Source of the DNA: Tsukamurella soli
Lineage (GTDB): Bacteria; Actinomycetota; Actinomycetes; Mycobacteriales; Mycobacteriaceae
NCBI RefSeq assembly: GCF_039541155.1
Contig: NZ_BAABFR010000001.1
Span: 110,198-174,197, forward strand
DNA: 64,000 nucleotides
Direction: 5' to 3'
Shown: positions 8,672 to 19,023 of the stretch, piece after piece
Position numbering within the stretch: position 1 is the stretch's first letter
Layout: each line of letters opens with the position of its first letter
Notes under the pieces: generated by a model
Told to the model about the DNA's origin: nothing
Seen by the model: the letters and a program-made list of their open reading frames with translations, nothing else
Database searches by the model: none
Program-made: the position numbers and the translations under genes

Positions 8672-9454
8672 TTACAGCGGCCCGCCGGCGGCGATCGCCG
8701 ACAACGCGGCGAACTCCTCCGGCTTCAGCGACGCGCCGCCCACGAGGGCACCGTCGACATCGGACTGGGCCACGATCTCACCCACGTTCTTGCTGCTCAC
8801 CGAACCCCCGTAGAGGATTCGGATGCCTGCTGCCACGTCGGCGCCGCCCAGCTCGGCGAGCGAGGCCCGCACTGCGGCGCACACCTCCTGCGCGTCGGCG
8901 GGCGTGGCCACCTTGCCGGTTCCGATGGCCCACACCGGCTCGTAGGCGATCACGATCTTCGCCAGCTCGTCGGCCGTGAGCCCGGCGAGCGAGCCCTCGA
9001 GCTGCGCGACGTTGTAGGCCACCTGCGTGCCCTGCTCGCGGATCTCGAGGCCCTCGCCGATGCACACGATCGGAGTCAGGCCGTGCCGCAGGGCCGCCTT
9101 GGTCTTGGCCAGCACGATCTCGTCGCTCTCGCCGTGGATCGTGCGCCGCTCGCTGTGCCCGACCACGACGAAGGTGCAGCCGAGCTTGGCCAAGAACGCA
9201 CCGCTGATGTCACCGGTGTACGCGCCGGAATCGTACGGCGAGACGTCCTGCGCACCGTAGGTGATCAGCAGCCCGTCACCGTCGACGGCGGTCTGCACCG
9301 AACGCAGGTCCGTGAACGGCGGGATCACCGTCACGTCGACGTGCGCGAAGTACTTCTCCGGCAGGGCGAAGGCGAGCTTCTGCACCACCGCGATGGCTTC
9401 GAGGTGGTTGAGGTTCATCTTCCAGTTGCCGGCGATCAGCGGCTTGCGGCTCAT
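8672..9454 (-). CDS. tpiA: Triosephosphate isomerase
   Basis: 260 residues from ATG 9454, preceded by GAGGAAGAG; the open frame extends further upstream but only overlaps pgk. It interconverts dihydroxyacetone phosphate and glyceraldehyde-3-phosphate. Active-site residues are visible: Asn10 and Lys12 in GNWKMN, His100 in VVGHSERR and Glu172 in AYEPVWAIGTG, plus the phosphate-gripping ILYGGSVSS near the C-terminus. It starts 14 nt after the pgk stop in the glycolytic operon. Confidence 0.97.
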   Translation of the reverse strand: MSRKPLIAGNWKMNLNHLEAIAVVQKLAFALPEKYFAHVDVTVIPPFTDLRSVQTAVDGDGLLITYGAQDVSPYDSGAYTGDISGAFLAKLGCTFVVVGHSERRTIHGESDEIVLAKTKAALRHGLTPIVCIGEGLEIREQGTQVAYNVAQLEGSLAGLTADELAKIVIAYEPVWAIGTGKVATPADAQEVCAAVRASLAELGGADVAAGIRILYGGSVSSKNVGEIVAQSDVDGALVGGASLKPEEFAALSAIAAGGPL

Positions 9455-9468
9455 CTGCTTGCTCTTCC

Positions 9469-10706
9469 TCAGGGGTTCGGTTCGGACAGGACGGCGAGAC
9501 CGGGGAGCTCTTTGCCCTCCAGGTACTCGAGCGATGCACCGCCGCCCGTCGAGATGTGGCTGAAGCCGTCCTCGTCGAGGCCCAGAGTGCGCACCGCCGC
9601 AGCCGAATCGCCTCCGCCGACGACTGTGAACGCGCCGCCGCCGGTGGCCTTGATGACCGCCTGCGCGATGCCCTTGGTACCTGCGGAGAAGGCCGGGAAC
9701 TCGAACACGCCCGCCGGGCCGTTCCAGAACACCGTCTTCGCCTCGGTGAGTACCGCCGCGAACCGCTTCACCGACTCGGGGCCGATGTCCAGGCCCATCC
9801 AGCCGTCGGGGATCTCGGAGGCCGGCACCGTCTTGGACTCGGCGTCGGCCGCGAACCGATCTGCGACCACCACGTCCTGCGGGAGGTGCAGCACGTCGCC
9901 GAACTCGTCGAGCAGGGCCTTGCACACGTCGATCTGGTCCTCCTGCAGGAGCGAGGTACCCACTGGAAGTCCTTGCGCCGCAAGGAAGGTGAACGCCATC
10001 CCGCCGCCGATCACCAGCGTGTCGACCTTGGGGGCCAGCGCCCGGATCACGCCCAGCTTGTCGGATACCTTGGAGCCGCCGAGCACCACCGCGTACGGCC
10101 GCGACGGGTTCTCGGTGAGCTTTCCGAGCACGCGCACCTCGGACTCGACGAGGGTGCCCGCATAGTGCGGCAACAGCTTCGCGATGTCGTAGACGGATGC
10201 CTGCTTGCGGTGTACGACGCCGAATCCGTCGGACACGAACGCGCCGGGGCCGGCGTGCGAGGACGCGTCGACGAGCTCTGCGAGGGCCCGCGCAAGGCCG
10301 GCGCGCTCGGCGTCGTCCTTACTGGTCTCGCGCGGATCGAAGCGGACGTTCTCGAGCAGGAGCACGTCACCGTCGGTGAGACCTTCGGCGCGGGCCAGGG
10401 CGTCCTGGCCGACCACGTCGCCGGCGAGCTGGACGTTGCGGCCCAGTTGCTTGGCGAGTTCGGCCGCGACAGGTGCGAGCGAGAACTTCGGGTCCGGCTC
10501 GCCCTTGGGGCGGCCGAGGTGGGCGGTGACGATCACCTTGGCGCCGGCCTCGGCGAGCGCCTCGAGCGTGGGGACCGACGCGACGATGCGGCCCGGGTCG
10601 GTGATGACCCCGTTGTCGAGGGGCACGTTGAGATCCGAGCGGACCAACACCGTGCGCCCCTCGACTCCGCTCTCGATCAGTTCGGAAAGCGTAGGGACAG
10701 AAGACA

Positions 10707-10707
<1 letters not shown>
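9469..10707 (-). CDS. pgk: Phosphoglycerate kinase
   Basis: 412 residues, the expected size. It transfers phosphate from 1,3-bisphosphoglycerate to ADP. Typical motifs are VLVRSDLNVPLDNG at the N-terminus, TAHLGRPKG, the VVLGGSKVSDK loop and the nucleotide-binding VVGGGDSAAAV near the C-terminus. Its ATG overlaps the gap stop by one base (TAATG), indicating coupled translation. Confidence 0.97.
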
Positions 10708-11723
<1,016 letters not shown>

Positions 11724-11911
11724 TTGAGAAGCTCCTTAGTTTGGTGGTGCCTGGTCCGATCACCTTATCGTGTGCCGCCGCCACATCGCCTGGGACGTGC
11801 ACACGTCGCCGACGGTCGGGAGGGTACGGACGCAACCGGGCGCCACCACAGGCGTCGGGAGTCGCTGGGCACGAGGTTTCGGGCACACCGCGGAGTCGCC
11901 CGCGTACGCCG

Positions 11912-12895
11912 TCAGCCCTCCTCGAGCATCTCCGCCGTGACAGCCGACTCGGTGTCGGGGACACCGTCCTGCGCGGCCCGCTTGTCCGCCATCGACAGCA
12001 GGCGCCGAATCCGGCCCGCGACAGCATCCTTCGTCATCGGCGGGTCGGCGAGCTGGCCGAGTTCCTCGAGCGAGGCCTGCCGGTGCTCCACTCGCAAGGC
12101 CCCCGCCTGGGCGAGGTGGTCGGGCACGTCGCTGCCCAGGATCTCCAGCGCGCGTTCCACCCGGGCGGCGGCGGCGACCGCCGCCCGCGCAGAGCGGCGC
12201 AGGTTGGCGTCGTCGAAGTTGGCGAGGCGGTTCGCGGTCGCGCGGACCTCACGGCGCATGCGCCGTTCCTCCCAGACCAGGCGTGTGTCGTTGGCGCCCA
12301 TGCGGGTCAGCAGCGCACCGATCGCGTCACCGTCGCGCACCACCACTCGGTCCGCGCCGCGGACCTCGCGAGCCTTGGCCGTCACGCCGAGCCGCCGGGC
12401 GCAGCCGACCAGCGCGAGGGCCACCTCGGGGCCCGGGCACGAGACCTCGAGTGCGCTGCTGCGCCCGGGCTCGGTGAGCGAGCCGTGTGCCAGGAAGGCG
12501 CCACGCCACGCCGCCTCGGAGTCGCCCACTGAGCCGCCGACGACCTGAGCGGGCAGGCCACGGACGGGCCGCCCACGGAGATCGAGCAGGCCGGTCTGGC
12601 GGGCGAGCGCCTCGCCGTCCTTCGCCACACGCACGATGTAGCGCGCCGCTTTGCGCAGGCCTCCCGCACCCAGCACGTGCACGTCGGAGTTGTAGCCGTA
12701 CAGATCCAGGATCTCCTTGCGCAGACGGCGGGCGATGATGCCCATGTCCACCTCGGCCTCGACGATCACGCGGCCACCCTGGATGTGCAGCCCGCCGGCG
12801 AACCGGAGCAACGCCGCCACTTCGGCGCGGCGACTGCTGACCTGGGTGATCGACAGCCTGCTCAGTTCATCCTTGACCTCGGACGTCAGGGCCAC
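11912..12895 (-). CDS. whiA: Sporulation/cell-division regulator WhiA
   Basis: 327 residues. It has the degenerate LAGLIDADG homing-endonuclease-like N-terminal domain (TSEVKDELSRL, RRAEVAALLRFAGGLHIQGG) and the C-terminal helix-turn-helix region (ANRLANFDDANLRR...LEELGQLADPPMTKDAVAGRIRRLLSMAD). WhiA is a conserved DNA-binding protein of Gram-positives acting in division and chromosome segregation. It is third in the classical rapZ-yvcK-whiA cluster, 32 nt after yvcK. Confidence 0.95.
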   Translation of the reverse strand: MALTSEVKDELSRLSITQVSSRRAEVAALLRFAGGLHIQGGRVIVEAEVDMGIIARRLRKEILDLYGYNSDVHVLGAGGLRKAARYIVRVAKDGEALARQTGLLDLRGRPVRGLPAQVVGGSVGDSEAAWRGAFLAHGSLTEPGRSSALEVSCPGPEVALALVGCARRLGVTAKAREVRGADRVVVRDGDAIGALLTRMGANDTRLVWEERRMRREVRATANRLANFDDANLRRSARAAVAAAARVERALEILGSDVPDHLAQAGALRVEHRQASLEELGQLADPPMTKDAVAGRIRRLLSMADKRAAQDGVPDTESAVTAEMLEEG

Positions 12896-12927
12896 GACGG
12901 GGGATCCTCCTCGGGTGAATATGTTGG

Positions 12928-13929
12928 CTAGCGATCTGTTCGCTGACGTGCAGCAATTTGTTCACTATACTTCACATCGCGTATCGCCTCGGCGAGCGCG
13001 ACGACGTCGTGCTGGTGCGTGCCCGGCACGGAGACAGGGACGAAGTGTGCCCGCGCCCCGAACAGCGCAGTCGCGCGCATGAGGTGCTCGCGGTCTCCAT
13101 CCGACGGCACCGTGTCCACGTCCACGATGATGTCGTCGAACTGTAGTCGCTCTGCGTGCGCCGCGAGGACGTGCAGGTGCCGCTCGGCCGAGAAGCCGCC
13201 CGTCTCCCCCGCCTCCGGGGCGAGATTGAGGATCAGGATCCGCCGGGCTCGGGTCGCCTCGAGCGCCTCCAGCTGCGCCGGCACCAGGACGTGTGGGATC
13301 ACGGAGCTGAACCACGAGCCGGGCCCGACGGTGACCACGTCCGCGTCGAGGATCGCGCGGATCGCCTCCGGGCACGCATCCGGATCGGGCGGCATCAGCC
13401 GCACCCGGCGTACCTTGCCCGGCGTTGACGCCACCGCGACCTGGCCGCGGATGACGCGGGTGAGCCGAGGGTCCTCCTCGAGCCCTGCGACGTCGGCCTC
13501 GATCCGCAGCGGTCCCGGCACCATGGGCAACACCCGCCCCTGGACGCCGAACCGCTGCACGAACGCGTCCAATGCCGCCACCGGATCGCCCAGCACCTCG
13601 CACAGTCCGGCGAGCACCAGGTTGCCGATCGGGTGCCCGGCCATCGCCCCACCGCCGCCGAACCGGTGCTGCAGTACCTCCGCCCAGAACAGGCCGTCCG
13701 GGTCGTCGAGCATCAGCGCGGCGAGCGCCATCCGCAGGTCGCCCGGCGGGATGATCCCGAGCTCGTGGCGGAGCCGGCCGGACGAGCCACCGTCGTCGGC
13801 GACGGTGACGATGGCCGTGATGTCGCGCGTCAGCCTGCGCAGCGCCTGCAGCGTCGCGAACAGCCCGTGGCCGCCGCCCAGGGCGGCTACGCGGAGCTCC
13901 CCGCGCGCCGGGTCGCCTCCCGCGGTCAC
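12928..13929 (-). CDS. yvcK: YvcK/CofD-like gluconeogenesis factor
   Basis: 333 residues. The N-terminus carries LGGGHGLFATLQALRRLT and VADDGGSSGRLRHELG, the diagnostic motifs of the YvcK branch of the CofD-like (2-phospholactate transferase) family; these bind UDP-sugars and influence carbon flux and the cell wall. Its start overlaps the rapZ stop by 4 nt (ATGA). Confidence 0.93.
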   Translation of the reverse strand: MTAGGDPARGELRVAALGGGHGLFATLQALRRLTRDITAIVTVADDGGSSGRLRHELGIIPPGDLRMALAALMLDDPDGLFWAEVLQHRFGGGGAMAGHPIGNLVLAGLCEVLGDPVAALDAFVQRFGVQGRVLPMVPGPLRIEADVAGLEEDPRLTRVIRGQVAVASTPGKVRRVRLMPPDPDACPEAIRAILDADVVTVGPGSWFSSVIPHVLVPAQLEALEATRARRILILNLAPEAGETGGFSAERHLHVLAAHAERLQFDDIIVDVDTVPSDGDREHLMRATALFGARAHFVPVSVPGTHQHDVVALAEAIRDVKYSEQIAARQRTDR

Positions 13930-14843
13930 TCCAGCCCCAGGTCCCGGTGCGCGGCGCGCACCTCGAGGTCCGACCTGTCCGCGAGCCGTCGTGCGAGTTC
14001 CTCCGTCATCGCGACGCTGCGGTGCTTGCCGCCCGTGCAGCCGATGCCCACGGTGAGATACAGCTTGCCTTCGCGGCGGTAGCCGTCCATGACGGGTTCG
14101 AGGAGTTCCAAGTACGTGTCGAGGAATCCGCTCGCGCCCGACTGCGCCAGGACGTACTCCGCGACCTCGCGATCGCGGCCGTTCTTGGGGCGCAGCTCGG
14201 GCACCCAGTACGGGTTCGGCAGGAACCGCACGTCCAACACCATGTCCGCGTCGAGCAGGATGCCGTTCTTGAACCCGAACGACTGCACCGTGATCGACAG
14301 CAATCCGTTGCGGGGGCTCGAGAACGCGCTCTCGATGGACTCCCGGAGCTTCGCCACCGACAGAGTGCTGGTCTCGATCACCAGGTCGGCCGTCGAGCGG
14401 ATCGGTTGCAGGATCTGTCGCTCCGCCGCTATACCCTCGGCCAACGTGCCGCCACCCTGCAGAGGGTGGCGTCGCCGCACCTGCTCGAAGCGGCGGATCA
14501 GGGTGGCATCGGAGGCGTCGAGGAACAGCACGCGCGGCTCGATGTCCTTCTCGGCGAGCTCACGCCGGATGTCGGCGAAGTCGCCGGTGAACGTCTTGGA
14601 GCGGACGTCGGTGACGATCACGAGCCGTGGGATCCGGGACTCGTCGGCCAGGCTGATATCCACCATGTTGCTGATCAGGGCAGGTGGGAGATTGTCGGCG
14701 ACGTACCAGCCGAGGTCCTCGAGCACCTTAGCCGCGGTCCCCCGACCAGCACCGGACAGACCCGTGACCAGCAGCACATCCATCGGGCCGTCGCTGCTGT
14801 TGGCGCCGATGGTGCGCTCGTCGTTCCGCGTCTCCCGGCCCAC
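13926..14843 (-). CDS. rapZ: RapZ (YvcJ) family nucleotide-binding RNase adapter
   Basis: 305 residues from a GTG at 14843, with GAGAGGGG upstream. The P-loop GLSGAGRGTAAK is at about residues 28-39, and the C-terminal SFGFKNGILLDADMVLDVRFLPNPYW and VGIGCTGGKHRSV are hallmarks of RapZ. In other bacteria it binds nucleotides and small RNAs. It leads the rapZ-yvcK-whiA unit. The gene normally preceding it, uvrC, is separated from it here by an oppositely oriented peptidase gene. Confidence 0.93.
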   Translation of the reverse strand: MGRETRNDERTIGANSSDGPMDVLLVTGLSGAGRGTAAKVLEDLGWYVADNLPPALISNMVDISLADESRIPRLVIVTDVRSKTFTGDFADIRRELAEKDIEPRVLFLDASDATLIRRFEQVRRRHPLQGGGTLAEGIAAERQILQPIRSTADLVIETSTLSVAKLRESIESAFSSPRNGLLSITVQSFGFKNGILLDADMVLDVRFLPNPYWVPELRPKNGRDREVAEYVLAQSGASGFLDTYLELLEPVMDGYRREGKLYLTVGIGCTGGKHRSVAMTEELARRLADRSDLEVRAAHRDLGLE

Positions 14844-15131
14844 TCCCCGATTCCCCTCTCAGCCGACCCAAGCGCCGTCCAGAGTAGTCTGTGCGGCGCC
14901 GCCACTCTCGACAAGTTCGACAGGCTCACGGTCAGGTCGACGGTAACATCGCGCCACCGTCCGCGGTGTCGTCCGAACAGAGGGCGTCCCGTCCCGATCT
15001 CGCGACCTTCCGTCGAACACATCCCGCCGAATCGCGTTCGCGCCACGTAGGTGTCCGTGACCCACCTTCCCAGTGACCCGTCTTCCGCGCGACACAGCGC
15101 CCCACGACGATTCGTGACCTACCGTGGCAGC

Positions 15132-15626
15132 GTGAGCACATTGAAGATCGGTGCCGCGGCGTTCACCGCCCTTGCGGTGGTATCGCTGGCCGTACCGCGT
15201 ACCGCCGAATCACAGCCCGCGATCGCGCTCGCCGCCTACTCCGCGCCCGGGACCGAGGGCCTCACTCCCGCCCTCGCCGCGGCCTACACGGCCGCGTATC
15301 AGCAGGCCCGCCGTGACGGTGTGCCGCTCCGGATCACGTCCGGGAGGCGGTCGTGGGCCGAGCAGGAGCAACTCTGGAAGCAGGGCATCGCGAAGTACGG
15401 CAGCGCGGCGGCGGCTCGCCGGTGGGTTCTGCCGCCGTCGGAGTCGACCCGTGTCACCGGCCACGCGATCGACGTCGGACCGGCTGCCGGTGGGAAATGG
15501 CTGGCGGCCAACGGAAGCCGCTGGGGCCTGTGCCGAGCGTATGCCAACGAGTGGTGGCACTTCGAACTACTGACGACGCCCGGCGGCACCTGTCCGCCGC
15601 CGCTGCCGGACGCCTCCGAGCGCTGA
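15132..15626 (+). CDS. Secreted M15 (VanY-type) D-Ala-D-Ala carboxypeptidase-like protein
   Basis: About 164 residues from GTG 15132, giving a clean signal peptide (VSTLKIGAAAFTALAVVSLAV); in-frame starts at 15051 and 15114 are possible. The mature part is an M15 peptidase domain: RITSGRRSWAEQEQLWKQG, WVLPPSESTRVTGHAIDVG and NEWWHFE. Asp of AIDVG, Glu and His of EWWHFE are present, but the first zinc ligand of the S-x-H-x-x-G-x-A-x-D motif is Arg (CGT), one base from His. It may be inactive or use the nearby GH. It lies opposite to and between uvrC and rapZ, facing the uvrC end. Confidence 0.8.
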   Translation: MSTLKIGAAAFTALAVVSLAVPRTAESQPAIALAAYSAPGTEGLTPALAAAYTAAYQQARRDGVPLRITSGRRSWAEQEQLWKQGIAKYGSAAAARRWVLPPSESTRVTGHAIDVGPAAGGKWLAANGSRWGLCRAYANEWWHFELLTTPGGTCPPPLPDASER

Positions 15627-15655
15627 CGGCCACGGTCCGACCGGCGCTCGCCGGT

Positions 15656-17704
15656 TCAGCCGCTGGTCTCCGCGGGTTGCAGAGCGTCGTGCACGGTCTG
15701 CGCGGTCGCGCGCCCGATGCCGGGGACCTCGGTGATCTCCTCCACGCTCGCGACGCGCAGCTTCGCGACCGAGCCGAAGTGCTTGACCAGCGCACTCTTC
15801 CGGGTCGGGCCGAGTCCGGGGATGTCGTCGAGGGCGCTCGCCGTCATCCGCCTGGTGCGCTTGCTGCGGTGGAACGTTATCGCGAACCGGTGCGCCTCAT
15901 CGCGCACGCGCTGCAGGAGGAACAGGGCGTCGGAGCTACGGGGCAGGATCACGGGGTCGTCGTCGCCGGGCACCCATACCTCCTCGAGCCGCTTCGCCAG
16001 CCCGACGACCGCAACGTCGGTCACGCCGAGCTCGTCGAGCACCGCCTGCGCGGCCGCCGCCTGCGGCGCACCGCCGTCGACCACGAACAGGTTGGGCGGG
16101 TATGCGAAGCGCCGCGGACGGCCCGTCTGCGGGTCGATCCCGGCATGGGTGGCCAGGTCTCCCCCATCGCCCAGGTCTTCCCCCGCGCCCGACTCCAGCA
16201 GGTCACCGGCCGGCACTGCGCTGGACGCCGTGCCCCCGCCCGCGTCCGCGCGATGTCGCAGGAAGCGACGGCGGGTGACCTCCGCGATCGAGGCGACGTC
16301 GTCGCTGTGCCCGTCACCTGCGGCCTCTTTGATCGCGTAGTGACGGTAATCGGACTTACGCGGCAGCCCGTCCTCGAACACGACGAGCGAGGCCACCACG
16401 TCGGTGCCCTGCACGTGACTGATGTCGATGCACTCGATGCGCAGCGGAGCGGAGTCGAGGTCGAGCGCGTCCTGCAGGCCCTGCAGCGCGGCCGATCGGG
16501 CGGTCAGGTCGCCTGACCGCTTCAGCTTGTGCTGGTGCAGCGCCTCCGCCGCGTTCCGGGCCACCGTCTCGGCCAGTGCCTTCTTGTCGCCACGTTGCGG
16601 AACCCGCAGGGACACATGGGATCCCCGTAGCGCGGTCAACCACTGCTGCAACTCGCCCGCGTCCTCTGGGAGCTCCGGCACAAGCACCTCCCGCGGCACG
16701 GGCGCGAACGTGTCCGGGGAGGTCGCGGCCTGATCCGCCTCGCCGCCGTAGAACTGGGTGAGGAACTGCCCGACCATCTCCGCCACCTCGGACGAGCTGT
16801 CCTCGGCGGCGTCCATCCGTTCGGTGCCCGCCTTCTCGACCACCCAGCCGCGCTGGCCACGCACCCGACCGCCGCGGACGTGGAAGATCTGGACGGCCGC
16901 CTCCAGTTCGTCGGATGCGAAGGCGACAACGTCTGCGTCGGTACCGTCGCCCAGCACCACCGCCTGCTTCTCGACGGCCTTCCGCAGCGCAGCGACGTCG
17001 TCGCGCAGCCGGGCCGCACGCTCGAAATCGAGTTCTTCGGATGCGGCGAACATGTCCGCCTCGAGGTGCCTGATCAGCACGTCCGTCTTACCGGCGAGGA
17101 AGTCGCAGAAGTCCTCGACGATCTCCCGATGCCGCTGCGGTGTCACCCGTCCGACACACGGGGCGGAGCACTTGTCGATGTAGCCGAGCAGACACGGACG
17201 GCCGATCTGATTGTGCCGCTTGAACACTCCTGCCGAGCACGTCCGCGCCGGAAACACCCTCAGCAGTAGGTCGAGTGTTTCGCGGATGGCCCATGCGTGC
17301 GAGTACGGGCCGAAGTAGCGCACCCCCTTCCTACGCGGCCCGCGGTACACGTAGAGCCGCGGGAACTCCTCGTTGAGAGTGACGGCCAGCATCGGGTACG
17401 TCTTGTCGTCCCGGTAGCGGACGTTGAACTGCGGGTCGAACTCCTTGATCCAGTTGTATTCGAGCTGCAGCGCCTCGACCTCGGTACCCACGACGGTCCA
17501 TTCGACCGACGCCGCGGTGTGCACCATCTGGTACGTGCGCGGGTGCAGCGAGTAGACATCGGCGAAGTACGAGCTCAGCCGACTACGCAGCGACTTGGCC
17601 TTGCCGACGTAGACCACGCGACCGTGCGTATCACGGAACTTGTACACCCCGGGCGCGGTGGGGATCGTTCCGGTTGCGGGCCGGTAGGTCGACGGGTCTG
17701 CCAC
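15656..17704 (-). CDS. uvrC: UvrABC excinuclease subunit C
   Basis: 682 residues from GTG 17704 (VADPSTYRPATGTIP, matching the usual actinobacterial N-terminus; another GTG lies at 17725). It makes both incisions in nucleotide excision repair. The N-terminal GIY-YIG domain (GVYKFRDTHGRVVYVGKAKSLRSRLSSYF is split around it), a UVR region (RAARLRDDVAALRKAVE), the RNase H-like domain (ECIDISHVQGTDVVASLVVF, FVVDGGAPQ) and C-terminal helix-hairpin-helices (IPGLGPTRKSALVKHFGS) are all visible. A Gly/Ala-rich insertion precedes RFAYPPNLF. Confidence 0.95.
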   Translation of the reverse strand: MADPSTYRPATGTIPTAPGVYKFRDTHGRVVYVGKAKSLRSRLSSYFADVYSLHPRTYQMVHTAASVEWTVVGTEVEALQLEYNWIKEFDPQFNVRYRDDKTYPMLAVTLNEEFPRLYVYRGPRRKGVRYFGPYSHAWAIRETLDLLLRVFPARTCSAGVFKRHNQIGRPCLLGYIDKCSAPCVGRVTPQRHREIVEDFCDFLAGKTDVLIRHLEADMFAASEELDFERAARLRDDVAALRKAVEKQAVVLGDGTDADVVAFASDELEAAVQIFHVRGGRVRGQRGWVVEKAGTERMDAAEDSSSEVAEMVGQFLTQFYGGEADQAATSPDTFAPVPREVLVPELPEDAGELQQWLTALRGSHVSLRVPQRGDKKALAETVARNAAEALHQHKLKRSGDLTARSAALQGLQDALDLDSAPLRIECIDISHVQGTDVVASLVVFEDGLPRKSDYRHYAIKEAAGDGHSDDVASIAEVTRRRFLRHRADAGGGTASSAVPAGDLLESGAGEDLGDGGDLATHAGIDPQTGRPRRFAYPPNLFVVDGGAPQAAAAQAVLDELGVTDVAVVGLAKRLEEVWVPGDDDPVILPRSSDALFLLQRVRDEAHRFAITFHRSKRTRRMTASALDDIPGLGPTRKSALVKHFGSVAKLRVASVEEITEVPGIGRATAQTVHDALQPAETSG

Positions 17705-17882
17705 GCGATCCAGGGTAGGCCGCACCTACGACACGGAGTCTCCGCGGTGCGGCAGCTCACCGGGAGCCGCTACCAGAGGTACGGCACCAGCCTCTTTCTG
17801 CCCTGCCAGCCCGACCCTCCGAATTTGTCGTACACCCGTGCGACCCTACGGTCCTAGTGTTCGATCCCGGGAGGAGCCCACC

Positions 17883-18884
17883 ATGACCAGCAATCCGATC
17901 GACCTCGAAATCCCGCCGCTCACGCCCGATGAGGCGGTGCGGATGAAGTCGATCGTCGTGGCGTCCCTCCCGCCGACGGTCCGCGGCCGTGTATTCGGGC
18001 GGTTCCTGCTGGTGTACTCGGTAGCGGCGCCGAGCGTTCAGGCCGCGGTAGACCTACGTCCCGCCGGCGCCATGGCGGCGGGGGTGTCCGATCATGATTT
18101 CGCGGTGGTCGCCAAGGATTTCGCCGACGAGGCAGTCGTCTCGCTGACGCTCGCGGCGCTGCGCGACGGTGTCACGGCCGACGCCGTGTTCCCCTACCTG
18201 CGAGCCGCGCCCGACGGTGCCGATCCGCTGCCCGGATACCCCGACCGCGCGACGGTGCCGGGCTTCGAGCTGGTCGCCGCGGTACGGACGGAGACCGGGG
18301 CCCGGGTCCTCGAATCCACCGAGGAGTTCGGGCATCTCGGCGACGTCGACCGGATGTGGGGTTCGGCGCTCGCCAATCTACGGTCCCTCCGCCCGCCGCT
18401 GCGCCAGGTCTTCCAGTCGGGGTCGCGGCGAGCTCCGACGACGCTGCACGTCCTCCGGTTCGCCGATCCGTTCGGCGCGGCCCGCCTTGCGGATCTCGAC
18501 GACCTGCTGCACCGCCATCTGCCCGAGGCGGGGACGCGCCCGGTGGTGTCGGTCCCCGATCCGCGCACGATGGTGGTGCTGCCCACGGATCCGAGCCCCG
18601 GGCCGCAGGGGTACTGCCGGCTCGCCGTTCTGACGCGGCGGCTGTATCTGGCCGCATCGACCCCGCTCTCCTCACTGTTGTGGTTCGCCGAGCCGTGGTT
18701 CGCCGACGACGCGGCAGGTCCGGCCGAGCGGGGCCTGACTCCGTGCCGCCCGGTGCCGGTCGGCGACGCGCGCGGGCGGAGCGGCTTCGCACCTACTCCG
18801 ACCCTCGAGCGCCTGCTCGGCATCGATCCGATGCGCGCATCGGGGACGCCGCAGCGGGCGCGCCGCGCCGGGTCGGCCGCCTGA
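17883..18884 (+). CDS. Hypothetical protein
   Basis: 333 residues from ATG 17883, with GGGAGGAG just upstream; the frame is open further upstream but has no ribosome site there. There is no signal peptide or membrane helix, so it is cytoplasmic, and it has mixed alpha/beta composition. One segment, LEIPPLTPDEAVRMKSIVVASL, is a plausible N-terminal helical region; the tail is Arg/Ala-rich. I do not recognise a family or catalytic motif. It converges with the fatty acyl-CoA ligase gene and diverges from uvrC. Base composition matches its surroundings. Confidence 0.7.
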   Translation: MTSNPIDLEIPPLTPDEAVRMKSIVVASLPPTVRGRVFGRFLLVYSVAAPSVQAAVDLRPAGAMAAGVSDHDFAVVAKDFADEAVVSLTLAALRDGVTADAVFPYLRAAPDGADPLPGYPDRATVPGFELVAAVRTETGARVLESTEEFGHLGDVDRMWGSALANLRSLRPPLRQVFQSGSRRAPTTLHVLRFADPFGAARLADLDDLLHRHLPEAGTRPVVSVPDPRTMVVLPTDPSPGPQGYCRLAVLTRRLYLAASTPLSSLLWFAEPWFADDAAGPAERGLTPCRPVPVGDARGRSGFAPTPTLERLLGIDPMRASGTPQRARRAGSAA

Positions 18885-19023
18885 CGCGTCGACGGCGGTG
18901 ATCCACGGGCGGCCGATCTCGACCTCGCCGAGATCCACGACCTCGACAACGACGACGACCGAGCGGAGGCTCTGCAGCACGAAGGTCGGGAGATGCTCCG
19001 CAAGGGAGGCCCGTGCCGGGGGA

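Noticed and set aside
18885..19023. Possible small minus-strand gene (reading VVVVVEVVDLGEVEIGRPW) before the fatty acyl-CoA ligase end.
   Set aside because: The frame runs on into the antisense of the neighbouring gene, and no start with a ribosome site is present.
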